From Rothia sp. (in: high G+C Gram-positive bacteria) (GTDB taxonomy: Bacteria; Actinomycetota; Actinomycetes; Actinomycetales; Micrococcaceae), in assembly GCA_030529845.1 (NCBI GenBank), contig JAUMWB010000001.1, forward strand, positions 124,001-188,000: 64,000 nt of DNA, in the 5' to 3' direction. Each line of letters starts with the position of its first letter. The stretch's first letter is position 1. The position numbers and the translations under genes are program-made. This document shows positions 28,566-36,319 of the stretch, in pieces. Under the pieces are notes generated by a model, which searched no databases, had not been told where the DNA came from, and saw nothing but the letters and a program-made list of their open reading frames with translations.

Positions 28566-29497
28566 ACTTTTCGTTGCTTCTTGGTCTTAGCCTAGCCGCA
28601 GGGCTTTGGCTTGTTCTCTCGAGTATCTGGCATCAACGCCGTGAGACTTTTGCTGACCGCATAGCGCCGCAGCTTCGCGCGGCAGAACTAAAGAAGAACC
28701 GGCCTGACACCCCGTATAGCACTTTGCCCGAGGGTATCTATGGGGCTAGTACTGCTGTGCTTGAGCCGTGGGTTGAAAAAGTTTACCGGAGTCTGGGCAG
28801 ATCTAGTTTCGATACTGTAGCCCTCGAAAAACGTCTCATTCAGCTAGGAAGCGGCCTCACTGTAGCTGAGTATCGGGTGCAACAGGTACTCTGGAGTCTT
28901 TTGTCTGCTGCCCTCTCTATCTGTTTGGTGGCTGTGGGTCTGGCCCAGGGAACTGTGGCTTTCATACCGGGGTGCCTGTTGATTGCTCTAGCTGCTTGTG
29001 CTGGTTTCCTTGCCCGTGACTACTGGCTATCTCAACAGATAGCTCGACGGGAGAAAGCTATGCTCGCTGAGTTTCCTGCCCTAGCAGAGCTCATGGCTCT
29101 TTCTGTTACCGCAGGGGAGTCAGCTATCGGATCGCTTGAACGGGTAGTTCGCTGTTCTCAAGGAGAACTATCCCGCGAATTTCAAAGCATCCTTGCGATG
29201 ACGCGGTCCGGAGAATCTCTCGTGGTCGCTTTGCAAAGTTTTTCTCAACGCACCTCGGTAGCAGCCCTATCCCGTTTTGTGGATGGCCTGGTCGTTGCTA
29301 TTGAACGCGGGACACCCCTAGCAGATGTCTTGCGTGCACAGGCGCAAGATGTGCGTGATAACGCTAAGCGAGAGCTCATGGAAACTGCTGGAAAGAAGGA
29401 AATTGGGATGATGGCCCCCGTCGTTTTCCTGATACTTCCTCTCACCGTGCTATTTGCAATGTTCCCCGGTCTTTCCTTGCTGAATCTCAATTTCTAA
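28562..29497 (+). CDS. tadC: TadC-like inner-membrane platform protein
   Basis: A 311-residue second F-domain protein with two membrane helices (about 112-150), the F domain (LAEFPALAELMALSVTAGESAIGSLERV ... FVDGLVVAIERGTPLADVL) and a C-terminal helix (VVFLILPLTVLFAMFPGLSLL). It pairs with TadB. Overlaps tadB by 4 bp and is followed after 54 bp by the pilin-like gene, which has its own AAGGAG ribosome site. Confidence 0.88.
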   Translation: MNFSLLLGLSLAAGLWLVLSSIWHQRRETFADRIAPQLRAAELKKNRPDTPYSTLPEGIYGASTAVLEPWVEKVYRSLGRSSFDTVALEKRLIQLGSGLTVAEYRVQQVLWSLLSAALSICLVAVGLAQGTVAFIPGCLLIALAACAGFLARDYWLSQQIARREKAMLAEFPALAELMALSVTAGESAIGSLERVVRCSQGELSREFQSILAMTRSGESLVVALQSFSQRTSVAALSRFVDGLVVAIERGTPLADVLRAQAQDVRDNAKRELMETAGKKEIGMMAPVVFLILPLTVLFAMFPGLSLLNLNF

Positions 29498-29551
29498 TCC
29501 TGCCCGCTTGCGGGCACCGTCTATCACATTCATATTCAAAGGAGAATCCCC

Positions 29552-29761
29552 ATGAAGAAGTTCATGACTGACACCTACCTCAAGGCCCTGCTTAGCATTA
29601 TTGCGCCTCTAACACGTTCAGATGATTCTGAACGTGGGGATGTGCCTGGCTGGGTAATGATCACCATGATGTCGGCGATACTCGTAGCAGCTATCTTGGT
29701 GGTTGCTCAGGACGCCCTCGTCAACATGTTCAATAACGCGATGGCAATGATCAACCGCTAG
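29552..29761 (+). CDS. Flp-pilin-like small protein
   Basis: A 69-residue protein with a charged leader of about 35 residues, then RGDVPGW and one hydrophobic helix (VMITMMSAILVAAILVVA) and a short polar tail. Size, position after tadC and the single helix suit the major pilin. It lacks the usual Flp processing motif (Gly before a helix with Glu at +5 and Tyr at +6), so cleavage may occur at another site or not at all. Good ribosome site AAGGAG. Probably the most abundant product of the operon if it is the pilin. Confidence 0.7.
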   Translation: MKKFMTDTYLKALLSIIAPLTRSDDSERGDVPGWVMITMMSAILVAAILVVAQDALVNMFNNAMAMINR

Positions 29762-29771
29762 GAGAATTCCC

Positions 29772-30158
29772 GTGAGAGCTGAGCTCCCTGAGAAGGAAAG
29801 AGGAAACGCAACGGCAGAGTTCGTCATGGTTTCTGCCTTAGTGGTCCTGCTTTTTCTGGGCGTGTTACAGGTTGCATTCGCCCTGTTTACCCATAACGTG
29901 TTGCAAGATGCGGCTTCTCAGGGGGCCCGCTACGGGGCCATGCTCGATAAAACACCGGCCGATGGTGAAGAACGTACTTACGACCTCTTGTACTCGGTGC
30001 TCCCACGCCACTACTCGGCAACGGTTACTAGTTCTGTTACTCAGTGGAAGGGGGTGGACGCTGTGCAGGTCACCGTGGCCGCCCCGGTCCCTCTCTTCGG
30101 GCCCTTTGGCATTGCTGCCCAGTGGGAGGTGAGCGGTCATGCTGTGGTTCAGCGGTAA
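29772..30158 (+). CDS. TadE-like pseudopilin
   Basis: A 128-residue protein with a TadE N-terminus: ERGNATAEFVMVSALVVLLFLGVLQVA, where the acidic residue in the helix (AEF) marks TadE/TadF proteins. A short extracytoplasmic domain follows, with alternating strands (YSATVTSSV, VDAVQVTVAAPVPLFG). GTG start 10 bp after the pilin stop, in an AGGAG context. Minor component of the Tad pilus. Confidence 0.82.
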   Translation: MRAELPEKERGNATAEFVMVSALVVLLFLGVLQVAFALFTHNVLQDAASQGARYGAMLDKTPADGEERTYDLLYSVLPRHYSATVTSSVTQWKGVDAVQVTVAAPVPLFGPFGIAAQWEVSGHAVVQR

Positions 30159-30597
30159 GTCCAATGGTAAAGCTGAAGAAGCGCAACGTACAGATCACTC
30201 TGAACAGGGCAGCGCTCTTGTTGAGTTTATCGGGCTGGGTGCCCTATTGATGGTACCCACCGTCTATTTTCTGTTATCAGTCTTTTCGATGCAGTCGGCT
30301 GCTTTCGCGGCTTCTAACGCTAGTGCCCACGCGCTCCAGATGATTCAGGTATTACCACCGGAGCAACGCAGCCAATCTGCTGTACAAGCAGTTGCTGACC
30401 TGACAGCCAGCGACTTTGGCTTAGAAGCTGATGTCGTCACTGCTACGCTAGGCTGCGAGGACATATGTGCCCCGGGTGAACGGATAACTGTGGATGTGAC
30501 CGTTGAGGTGGGCTTGCCTCTGGTCCCCTGGCCTGGTGCGCCTACTCTGGCCACAATGACTTCACAGGCTGTGAGCTGGGGAGGCAATTACTCATGA
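30139..30597 (+). CDS. TadE/TadF-like pseudopilin
   Basis: A 152-residue protein with a charged N-terminus, a hydrophobic helix containing the acidic pseudopilin residue (GSALVEFIGLGALLMVPTVYFLL) and an extracytoplasmic domain with a Cys pair (LGCEDICAPGE) that could form a disulfide. Overlaps the previous gene by 20 bp in another frame. Second minor pilin of the operon. Confidence 0.8.
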   Translation: MLWFSGKSNGKAEEAQRTDHSEQGSALVEFIGLGALLMVPTVYFLLSVFSMQSAAFAASNASAHALQMIQVLPPEQRSQSAVQAVADLTASDFGLEADVVTATLGCEDICAPGERITVDVTVEVGLPLVPWPGAPTLATMTSQAVSWGGNYS

Positions 30598-31133
30598 TGA
30601 TAGCTAAGCGAATGATAGCCTCTGAGCAGGAGCAATATGGTGAAGCCATAAGGAGAGAGAAAGCGCAGCACACGGCTCAACCCCGTCGAAATCTAGATAG
30701 CGAGGACGAGCGGGGTAGCGTTCTGCCCCTCATCGTGGGCTTGTGTCTCGTGCTTCTTCTGGTTGCCTCCACCGTCATTGGAGTAAGTTCCGTCTACCTG
30801 GAGAGACAACGCTTGCAAGCTTTAGCTGACCAAGCTGCGACCTCAGCTGCCCAGCGGGTTGAAGGCATTAGAGCGGTGGGAGAATCCCAAGCGCAGGTCA
30901 TACTCACCAGTGGCGGGGTGCAGGCGTCCGCTCAAAACTTTCTGCAAGAAAGCGGTGCCGGGGCAGAATTCTCCCACCTCGCCCTGAATCCTAGTACCGG
31001 GGCATCGGGGAATAGCACAGCGGTTATCGTCCTCTCTGCCCGCGCCCACCCGCCCCTGCTTTCCCTTGTGCTACCTGATGGTATCGACATCACTGTCACC
31101 GGGCGGGCTCGCGTTATCACCACCCAAGAGTAA
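30594..31133 (+). CDS. TadG-like protein with N-terminal Tad helix
   Basis: A 179-residue protein with about 38 polar residues, then the putative Tad-like motif [37 protein letters not shown], typical of TadG proteins and related Flp-system proteins, then an Ala/Ser-rich domain. ATG at 30594 overlaps the upstream stop (an ATG follows at 30597). Last gene of the operon; the vWA domain of long TadG proteins is absent. Confidence 0.78.
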   Translation: MMIAKRMIASEQEQYGEAIRREKAQHTAQPRRNLDSEDERGSVLPLIVGLCLVLLLVASTVIGVSSVYLERQRLQALADQAATSAAQRVEGIRAVGESQAQVILTSGGVQASAQNFLQESGAGAEFSHLALNPSTGASGNSTAVIVLSARAHPPLLSLVLPDGIDITVTGRARVITTQE

Positions 31134-31225
31134 AACAGGGCAGGAACCAAAGCATACTGCCCCCTCAGCGCAAAACAGGGGCAAAATCGGGCGCTTATTC
31201 CTGTTTTCAGTTAGGGTTAATAGTC

Positions 31226-32350
31226 ATGGCTACTTTAGATTTTTCTGCCCAGATTAAAACCCTGCGCTCAACCTACGCCTCCATCGAAGAGGTCAGCGAT
31301 GTTGAGCAGCTGCGTGCCACCATCGCAGAACTCTCTGAAGCAGCCGGTGCTCCCGACCTCTGGGATGACCCCGACGCCGCCCAAAAAGTAACCTCCCAGC
31401 TCTCCCACAAGCAGGCTGAACTCGATAAACTCGTCAAACTAAGTCAAGCTATCGACGACCTTGAGGCTCTGGTAGAACTAGCCGATGAAGAGGACGACGC
31501 TGCTACCCTTGCCGAAGCAGAAATAGAACTGCACGCTATTGAAAAGCGTCTAGCAGAGCTTGAAGTCATAACCCTACTCTCGGGAGAATATGACCAGCGG
31601 GACGCCGTCGTCACCATCCGCGCAGGAGCCGGTGGCGTAGACGCCGCCGACTTTGCCGAAATGCTCCTGCGTATGTATCTGCGCTGGGCAGAGAAAAACG
31701 GCTTTAACACAACGGTCATGGATACCTCCTACGCCGAGGAAGCCGGCCTCAAATCGGCTACCTTTGAGGTTAAGGCTCCCTACGCTTTCGGGCGCTTATC
31801 AATTGAAGCGGGAACCCACCGTCTGGTGCGTATCTCTCCCTTCAACAGCCAGGGCAAACGTATGACCTCCTTCGCTGCGGTAGAGGTAATCCCCCTCATC
31901 GAGCAGACAGATCACATCGAAATCCCAGAATCCGAACTCAAGGTCGATGTCTTCCGCTCATCGGGGCCCGGTGGCCAGTCCGTCAACACCACAGACTCCG
32001 CCGTCCGTATGACCCACGTCCCCACCGGCATTGTGGTCTCGATGCAGAACGAAAAGTCGCAGCTCCAGAACCGAGCCGCGGCACTGCGCGTCCTACAGTC
32101 CCGCCTGCTCCTGCTCCGCAAAGAGCAAGAAGATGCCAAGAAGAAAGAGCTTGCCGGCGACGTCAAGGCCTCCTGGGGCGACCAAATGCGTTCCTACGTG
32201 CTCAACCCCTACCAGATGGTCAAAGACCTACGAACCAACTACGAAGAGGGAAACCCAAGCGCTGTGTTCGACGGTGCTCTCGACGGTTTCATCGATGCAG
32301 GCGTGCGATGGCGCGCTGCCGAACGACAGAAGAGAAAGAACGAAGAATAA
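31226..32350 (+). CDS. prfB: Peptide chain release factor 2
   Basis: Recognises UGA and UAA stop codons. 374 residues with the SPF codon-recognition tripeptide region ([13 protein letters not shown]) and the catalytic GGQ ([13 protein letters not shown]). The frame is continuous from ATG with no internal UGA, so the autoregulatory +1 frameshift known in many bacteria is absent. A TAGGGT -10-like element ends 8 bp before the ATG and no ribosome site is seen, which suggests a leaderless mRNA. smpB follows after 2 bp; the ftsEX pair often found between these genes is missing. Confidence 0.95.
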   Translation: MATLDFSAQIKTLRSTYASIEEVSDVEQLRATIAELSEAAGAPDLWDDPDAAQKVTSQLSHKQAELDKLVKLSQAIDDLEALVELADEEDDAATLAEAEIELHAIEKRLAELEVITLLSGEYDQRDAVVTIRAGAGGVDAADFAEMLLRMYLRWAEKNGFNTTVMDTSYAEEAGLKSATFEVKAPYAFGRLSIEAGTHRLVRISPFNSQGKRMTSFAAVEVIPLIEQTDHIEIPESELKVDVFRSSGPGGQSVNTTDSAVRMTHVPTGIVVSMQNEKSQLQNRAAALRVLQSRLLLLRKEQEDAKKKELAGDVKASWGDQMRSYVLNPYQMVKDLRTNYEEGNPSAVFDGALDGFIDAGVRWRAAERQKRKNEE

Positions 32351-32352
32351 TC

Positions 32353-32841
32353 GTGGCTAAGAAAAAAGTAACGAAAGAAGACCCGAATAACCACACCATA
32401 GCGTCCAACCGCCGCGCTCGCCATAACTACAACATCGTAGAAACCTGGGAGGCAGGCCTGGTACTCATGGGCACCGAGGTTAAGTCCTTACGCGATGGGG
32501 GAGCCTCAATTACCGATGGTTTCTGCCAGATGTACGGCAATGAGCTGTGGCTGGAGGGTATCCATATTGCTGAGTACGGTCGTGGCTCCTGGACTAACCA
32601 CGCTGCCCGACGCCGTCGCAAACTGCTCATGCACCGCAGTGAGATTAACAAGATTGCTCAGAAGCTTAAGGAAAGCGGCTACACCGTCGTGCCCCTCAAG
32701 CTTTATTTCAGTAAGGGTCGCGCCAAGGTAGAAATTGCCTTGGCCACCGGTAAACGCGACTACGACAAACGCCAGGCCCTACGCGAGCGTCAGGATAACC
32801 TCGAAGCCCAGCGTGCCATGCGCTATAAGAACCTGGGCTAA
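32353..32841 (+). CDS. smpB: SsrA-binding protein SmpB
   Basis: Partner of tmRNA in rescuing stalled ribosomes. With GTG 32353 the product has 163 residues; the conserved start of the fold is NHTIASNRRARHNYNIVETWEAG, then MGTEVKSLRDG, and the basic tail KRDYDKRQALRERQDN. An upstream in-frame start inside prfB would add 15 unlikely residues. The gene lies about 900 bp upstream of ssrA, so both halves of trans-translation are near each other. Confidence 0.95.
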   Translation: MAKKKVTKEDPNNHTIASNRRARHNYNIVETWEAGLVLMGTEVKSLRDGGASITDGFCQMYGNELWLEGIHIAEYGRGSWTNHAARRRRKLLMHRSEINKIAQKLKESGYTVVPLKLYFSKGRAKVEIALATGKRDYDKRQALRERQDNLEAQRAMRYKNLG

Positions 32842-32862
32842 GAACCTACTCGAAGGAGAGAG

Positions 32863-33594
32863 ATGACAACCGGAAATAATAAGGAAAACCCCTACGGCGA
32901 CTACGTTCCTGGGCAGTATAGCTCTGGCAACACCTCTGGCCAGGTCCAGTCCAGCCAGAGCCAGCAGGACGCCGCCACCAGCTATTCAGCTGATGGGCAG
33001 CAAGGCACGGGGCAGGTACCTGAAACGAACCCCTACGCCAACGAGAACACACAGGGCTACAACGGCTCCCAGCAGGCCTACGGGGACTACAGCCAGCAGA
33101 ATAACGCCGCTCATTCGGCGCCGACTTACTCCCAGCCCCAGTACTCTCAGCAGGAGTATGGCCAGCAGAGCTACGGTCAGCCCGACTATAGCCAGCAGTC
33201 TGCCAGCTACCCGTCCTACGGATATGACGCCTACGGCCAGCAAGTAGCTTCGGCTCCCAAGGGTCTGGCTATTGCTTCCCTGATTCTGGGTGTTCTGTCC
33301 TTCCTAGGCGGTTGGATTGTTCTGGGCGGCATCCTGGGTATCGTTGGCCTGGTGCTGGGCATTGTGGCCCTGCGCAAGACCAAGACCGGCGGTGGCGGCA
33401 AGGGCCTGGCTATCACCGGCATTGTTTTCAGCTCCCTGGGCATTCTGATTTCCCTGGCAATGTTGGTGTTCTTCGGCTGGATTTTCTCAGCTTTCGGTGA
33501 CTGCATGGCTTACGCTGAGAACGAGGTTCTCATGGAACAGTGCATCAACCAGCAGATGGGCCTTGACATCACAGAATCAAACAGTAACGTCTAA
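32863..33594 (+). CDS. DUF4190 membrane protein with Gln/Tyr-rich N-terminus
   Basis: A 243-residue protein. Residues 1-130 are a low-complexity tail rich in Gln, Tyr, Ser and Gly, with repeats such as YSQPQYSQQEYGQQSYGQPDYSQQ. Two membrane helices of the DUF4190 type follow (GLAIASLILGVLSFLGGWI and LVLGIVALRKTK ... KGLAITGIVFSSLGIL), then a short Cys-containing tail. The function of these actinobacterial proteins is unknown; the disordered tail may interact with other proteins. ATG behind AAGGAGAG, 21 bp after smpB. A second DUF4190 protein occurs at 35215. Confidence 0.8.
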   Translation: MTTGNNKENPYGDYVPGQYSSGNTSGQVQSSQSQQDAATSYSADGQQGTGQVPETNPYANENTQGYNGSQQAYGDYSQQNNAAHSAPTYSQPQYSQQEYGQQSYGQPDYSQQSASYPSYGYDAYGQQVASAPKGLAIASLILGVLSFLGGWIVLGGILGIVGLVLGIVALRKTKTGGGGKGLAITGIVFSSLGILISLAMLVFFGWIFSAFGDCMAYAENEVLMEQCINQQMGLDITESNSNV

Positions 33595-33602
33595 TCCACC
33601 TG

Positions 33603-33637
33603 CCAGCTGGCTCTTTACAGTAAGGTGAGCCAGCTGG
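33603..33637 (+). terminator. Hairpin after the DUF4190 gene
   Basis: Perfect 11-bp stem CCAGCTGGCTC/GAGCCAGCTGG with a 13-base loop, 8 bp after the stop. No T-tract, so termination strength is uncertain. Confidence 0.5.
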
Positions 33638-33744
33638 TAGAGTGGTGCATCCGAGCTAATTGGGCCGGTGCCTTTCACAAATGAGTTGCGACTCGAAAGA
33701 GTATTGGAAAACGCTTAGCTTGGCGTTCTTTGATAAAAGAATAT

Positions 33745-34117
33745 GGGGATGATCGGTTTCGACGATGTGAGTTGAGATGGATGAAGCGTGCCGAGGACGC
33801 AGGGTTATCTCGTAAACGCCCTCTGCAAAAAAATAAGTGCAGAATCTAAGCGCACTGACTTCGCACTCGCTGCCTAATAATCCCAGCGATGCAGTCTGGT
33901 AGCCTGAGCTGGCCTTTGGCTCAGCCCCTACCATCAGTTTAAAAGGCCACTGCTGCCCGTCCTTGTCGTAGGGCCGGGTGGGACTTTTATACGGCTAGGT
34001 TAGGCCTTGTAAGTGTTTGCGCAAGCAAGGTAGCCGAAAACACCGCTTTCACAAACTGCGCACGGAGAAGACCCGTTGACGCCACATCGGACCGGGGTTC
34101 GATTCCCCGCATCTCCA
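33745..34117 (+). ncRNA. ssrA: Transfer-messenger RNA (tmRNA)
   Basis: Begins GGGGATGATCGGTTTCGACG and ends GGTTCGATTCCCCGCATCTCC plus a discriminator A, the two halves of the tRNA-like domain; GGGGATG pairs with CATCTCC. The tag frame opens after AATAAGT with GCA at 33839 and reads AESKRTDFALAA, then TAA at 33875. The LAA ending targets tagged proteins for proteolysis. The CCA end is not encoded (CAG follows the discriminator), so it must be added afterwards. It works with SmpB encoded just upstream. Confidence 0.95.
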
Positions 34118-34125
34118 CAGTATTG

Positions 34126-34165
34126 AGGCCCTCCGCCCGGGTAATCCGGGTGGAGGGCCTTTTCT
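34126..34165 (+). terminator. ssrA terminator
   Basis: Fifteen-bp stem AGGCCCTCCGCCCGG/CCGGGTGGAGGGCCT (one G-T pair) with a 5-base loop, followed by TTTTCT, 9 bp after the tmRNA. Confidence 0.9.
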
Positions 34166-34183
34166 GTGTTTTCTGAACAGGTG

Positions 34184-34560
34184 TTACTTCTTAGGCTCTA
34201 CCGTGGGGATATAGGAGGTTGCCACCTTTTCCATCAGGTCAGCATCGGCTTCACGAACCCGCTGATAGTTCTTCTGAGTGGTGAAGGCAGCCGCCAGGAA
34301 TGAGAGAACCGTGCACCCAATGAAGAAGTGCATGGGAGAGGTAATATCACCGGTCGCATTGACCAGGTAGGTGGCGATAAAGGGAGCTGAGCCACCAAAG
34401 ACAGCGACCGGAATGTTGTAGCCCATGGAAATGCCGGTGGCACGAATAGACGTGGGGGATCAGGTTGCTCATCACCGCGTAAGGGGTTGAGGAGTAGAGC
34501 CCGAAGAGCACGCAAATCACCATGAGGGGGGGAGAGATTTCGGACGGCGTTGCCTGATTC
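34184..34560 (-). pseudogene. Remnant of an MHS-type major facilitator transporter
   Basis: Two overlapping minus-strand frames join into the C-terminal part of a metabolite:H+ symporter: PLMVICVLFGLYSSTPYAVMSNLIP in one, then TSIRATGISMGYNIPVAVFGGSAPFIATYLV in the next, ending SYIPTVEPKK. The switch lies at a run of five Gs (34454-34458), where one base is extra. The N-terminal about 300 residues are gone; similarity stops near 34560, beside another truncated gene on the plus strand. The family call (proline/betaine or shikimate-type transporter) is from the VFGGSAPF and RATG motifs. Confidence 0.75.
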
Positions 34561-34608
34561 TTAGGAGTATCGGGCGGTGTTGGGGCGAGGGGTGTCTTCG
34601 CTATCGTT

Positions 34609-35055
34609 ATGTTCATCGGGGGTGCTACTGTGTGGGCTACTGTCAGCAATCAGCTTGCCGAAGAACGCATTAGCGTACCTGCTGACTCTGAATTTATGGG
34701 TGGCGCTTTTGCTGGTAAAGAGGTCAAGGGGGCCCTAACCGCCTATGCCCAGGCAGATACTATCCGTCAGCATGCAACAGCGGGTGCGGAGGGCACCGTC
34801 TATGAAGATAAAACCTACGTTGAGCTTGGTACTATGGTGCGCGAAGCCCAGGGCGCAGGTGATGAAGCCTTAGCAGAAGAGCTTCAGACCTGCCGAAATC
34901 TCGTCATGGACGCTTCCTTCCTGCGTGCTTCCCTCTTTACCTCGGTTGTCTCCTTCGGTGTTTCTGCCCTGGTGATGGGCCTGGGTGTCGTTCTCGCCTT
35001 TATCGGCGCAGCCTTCCTCAAGCTGGCATCAAAGAAAGTAGTTGCAACCGCCTAA
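34609..35055 (+). CDS. Two-helix membrane protein, probably 5'-truncated
   Basis: A 148-residue frame. Residues 1-12 complete a membrane helix whose beginning (VFAIVMFIGGATVW) lies upstream of the first ATG, in the same open frame but without a start codon. An extracytoplasmic segment follows (SNQLAEERISVP ... GALTAYAQADTIRQHA), then RASLFTSVVSFGVSALVMGLGVVLAFIGAAFL. Proteins of this shape in actinobacteria are often mislabelled as LigA-like; the true function is unknown. There is no ribosome site. The break coincides with the transporter remnant, so both genes probably lost their 5' ends in one deletion. Confidence 0.5.
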   Translation: MFIGGATVWATVSNQLAEERISVPADSEFMGGAFAGKEVKGALTAYAQADTIRQHATAGAEGTVYEDKTYVELGTMVREAQGAGDEALAEELQTCRNLVMDASFLRASLFTSVVSFGVSALVMGLGVVLAFIGAAFLKLASKKVVATA

Positions 35056-35079
35056 TAGCGTTGCCATAGATGAGTAAAC

Positions 35080-35124
35080 CCCACTTCTGTAAACCACTTG
35101 AAAAGGGCTATGGAAGTGGGTTTT
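35080..35124 (+). terminator. Weak terminator after the truncated membrane gene
   Basis: CCCACTTC (35080-35087) pairs with GAAGTGGG (35113-35120) across a 25-base loop and is followed by TTTTCT. Confidence 0.45.
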
Positions 35125-35214
35125 CTATGCCCGATAGGGTTCAGTGCTGCTGGTATGCTGGCCATAAGATGTAGCCCGCAGTGGTTCTAGAAGTTTAGAA
35201 AGAAAGAGGACGTC

Positions 35215-35736
35215 GTGAGTACCCAACCCCCTGCTTTCTCCCAGTCACAGGCAACCGTGGGCGCTGGCGTCCTCGTGCCCCCTGCCTTTGATCACGCGAC
35301 CCCCGGTGAGCCTGCCCAGTATCGGGTACCTCAGGAATATCGCCGTCCCTACGGTGAAGCTGTACGCGATAAGCGCGGTCGGGGCTACTACCAGGCCGTT
35401 ATGGCACTGTCCGTGGGCATTGCCAGCTGGCTTGTGGTACTGATGGCGGGTGTCTTTGCCCTGCTAGCGCTTATCCCGGCCGTAGGGGCTATTGTTCTTG
35501 GTACCAAGGCCCTGCGGGCTCGCAAGCGAAACCCACGTACCGGCCTTCACGGGCAAACAGCAGGTTTGGCCTGGGGCGGGATCGCGCTGGGAGTAACCTG
35601 CATTCCGATGGCGGTCTTTTTCTACTTCATGGCCAGCTGGTTTCTCAATGGTGCAGAAACAGCAAACTGCGAAATCACCCATGCTGGGGATGAAGAAGCC
35701 ATTGCCCGCTGCATCGAGAGCAACACAAGCTACTAG
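35215..35736 (+). CDS. DUF4190 membrane protein
   Basis: A 173-residue protein with about 60 polar residues (KRGRGYYQAV at the membrane edge), then two helices (ALSVGIASWLVVLMAGVFALLALIPAVGAIVLGTKAL and AGLAWGGIALGVTCIPMAVFFYFMASWF) and a short acidic tail with two Cys (ANCEITHAGDEEAIARCIE). Its tail resembles that of the DUF4190 protein at 32863 (short, Cys-containing, ending in I-x-S-N), so the two may be distant paralogues. GTG start behind AAAGAGG. Function unknown. Confidence 0.75.
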   Translation: MSTQPPAFSQSQATVGAGVLVPPAFDHATPGEPAQYRVPQEYRRPYGEAVRDKRGRGYYQAVMALSVGIASWLVVLMAGVFALLALIPAVGAIVLGTKALRARKRNPRTGLHGQTAGLAWGGIALGVTCIPMAVFFYFMASWFLNGAETANCEITHAGDEEAIARCIESNTSY

Positions 35737-35753
35737 CCCCACGGCTAAGGAGG

Positions 35754-36230
35754 GTGGAGATGCAATACCCCAACCCCGATAACCATATTGCGGTTCTGAT
35801 CGATGCTGAAAATGTTAGCCCCAGCAATATCGAAGGCGTACTTCAAGAACTTTCAAAATATGGCACCACCTCGGTGCGACGAATCTACGGGGACTGGAGC
35901 TCCCCGCAGCTTGCAGAGTGGAGGGGGAAGATTCAGCAGCACTCCCTTAAACCTCAGCAGCAATTTTCCTTCACCAAGGGTAAGAATTCGAGCGATATTG
36001 CCCTGGTAAACCTGCTGCGCAGCGTGATCGTGGCAAGCGAGGATGAGGACGGCTGGGCTCAACTCTCATCAATCGGGGCAACCTTGCGTAATCGTTCCCC
36101 TGAATTTGATTCCCGCAACTGGGGATATGTCAAGCTAAAAGACTTGACCAAGGCTGTAGACCTCTTTGAAATGGGGCGGGTTCAGACCGTTAGCGGGCAC
36201 ACAAATATTCGTGTGCGCATTAAGAAGTAA
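35754..36230 (+). CDS. NYN-LOTUS protein with an internal deletion
   Basis: 158 residues. Residues 8-85 are the first half of a NYN nuclease domain: HIAVLIDAENVSPSNIEGVL, then VRRIYGDWSSPQLAEW and FTKGKNSSDIAL. At about residue 85 the sequence jumps directly to a C-terminal LOTUS/OST-HTH domain (DGWAQLSSIGATLRNRSPEF ... NWGYVKLKDLTKAVDLFEM). The second half of the NYN domain, with the SSDSDF-type acidic residues, and the usual linker are missing, yet the frame is intact. Full family members are about 100 residues longer. Any RNase activity is therefore doubtful; the LOTUS domain could still bind RNA. Confidence 0.8.
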   Translation: MEMQYPNPDNHIAVLIDAENVSPSNIEGVLQELSKYGTTSVRRIYGDWSSPQLAEWRGKIQQHSLKPQQQFSFTKGKNSSDIALVNLLRSVIVASEDEDGWAQLSSIGATLRNRSPEFDSRNWGYVKLKDLTKAVDLFEMGRVQTVSGHTNIRVRIKK

Positions 36231-36319
36231 AACTTGATAGGAACAATCAGTCTGTGAGCTGTACCTCAATCGCGTTATGATGGGATAAAAGCTCAATCAG
36301 TACTGCCCAGGAGTACCCC

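Noticed and set aside
31226-31310. Programmed frameshift in prfB
   Set aside because: No in-frame UGA near codon 25; the frame is continuous.
33839-33877. Tag frame starting at GCA 33825
   Set aside because: That frame meets TAA after three codons; the frame from GCA 33839 leads to TDFALAA and is preceded by AATAAGT as in related tmRNAs.
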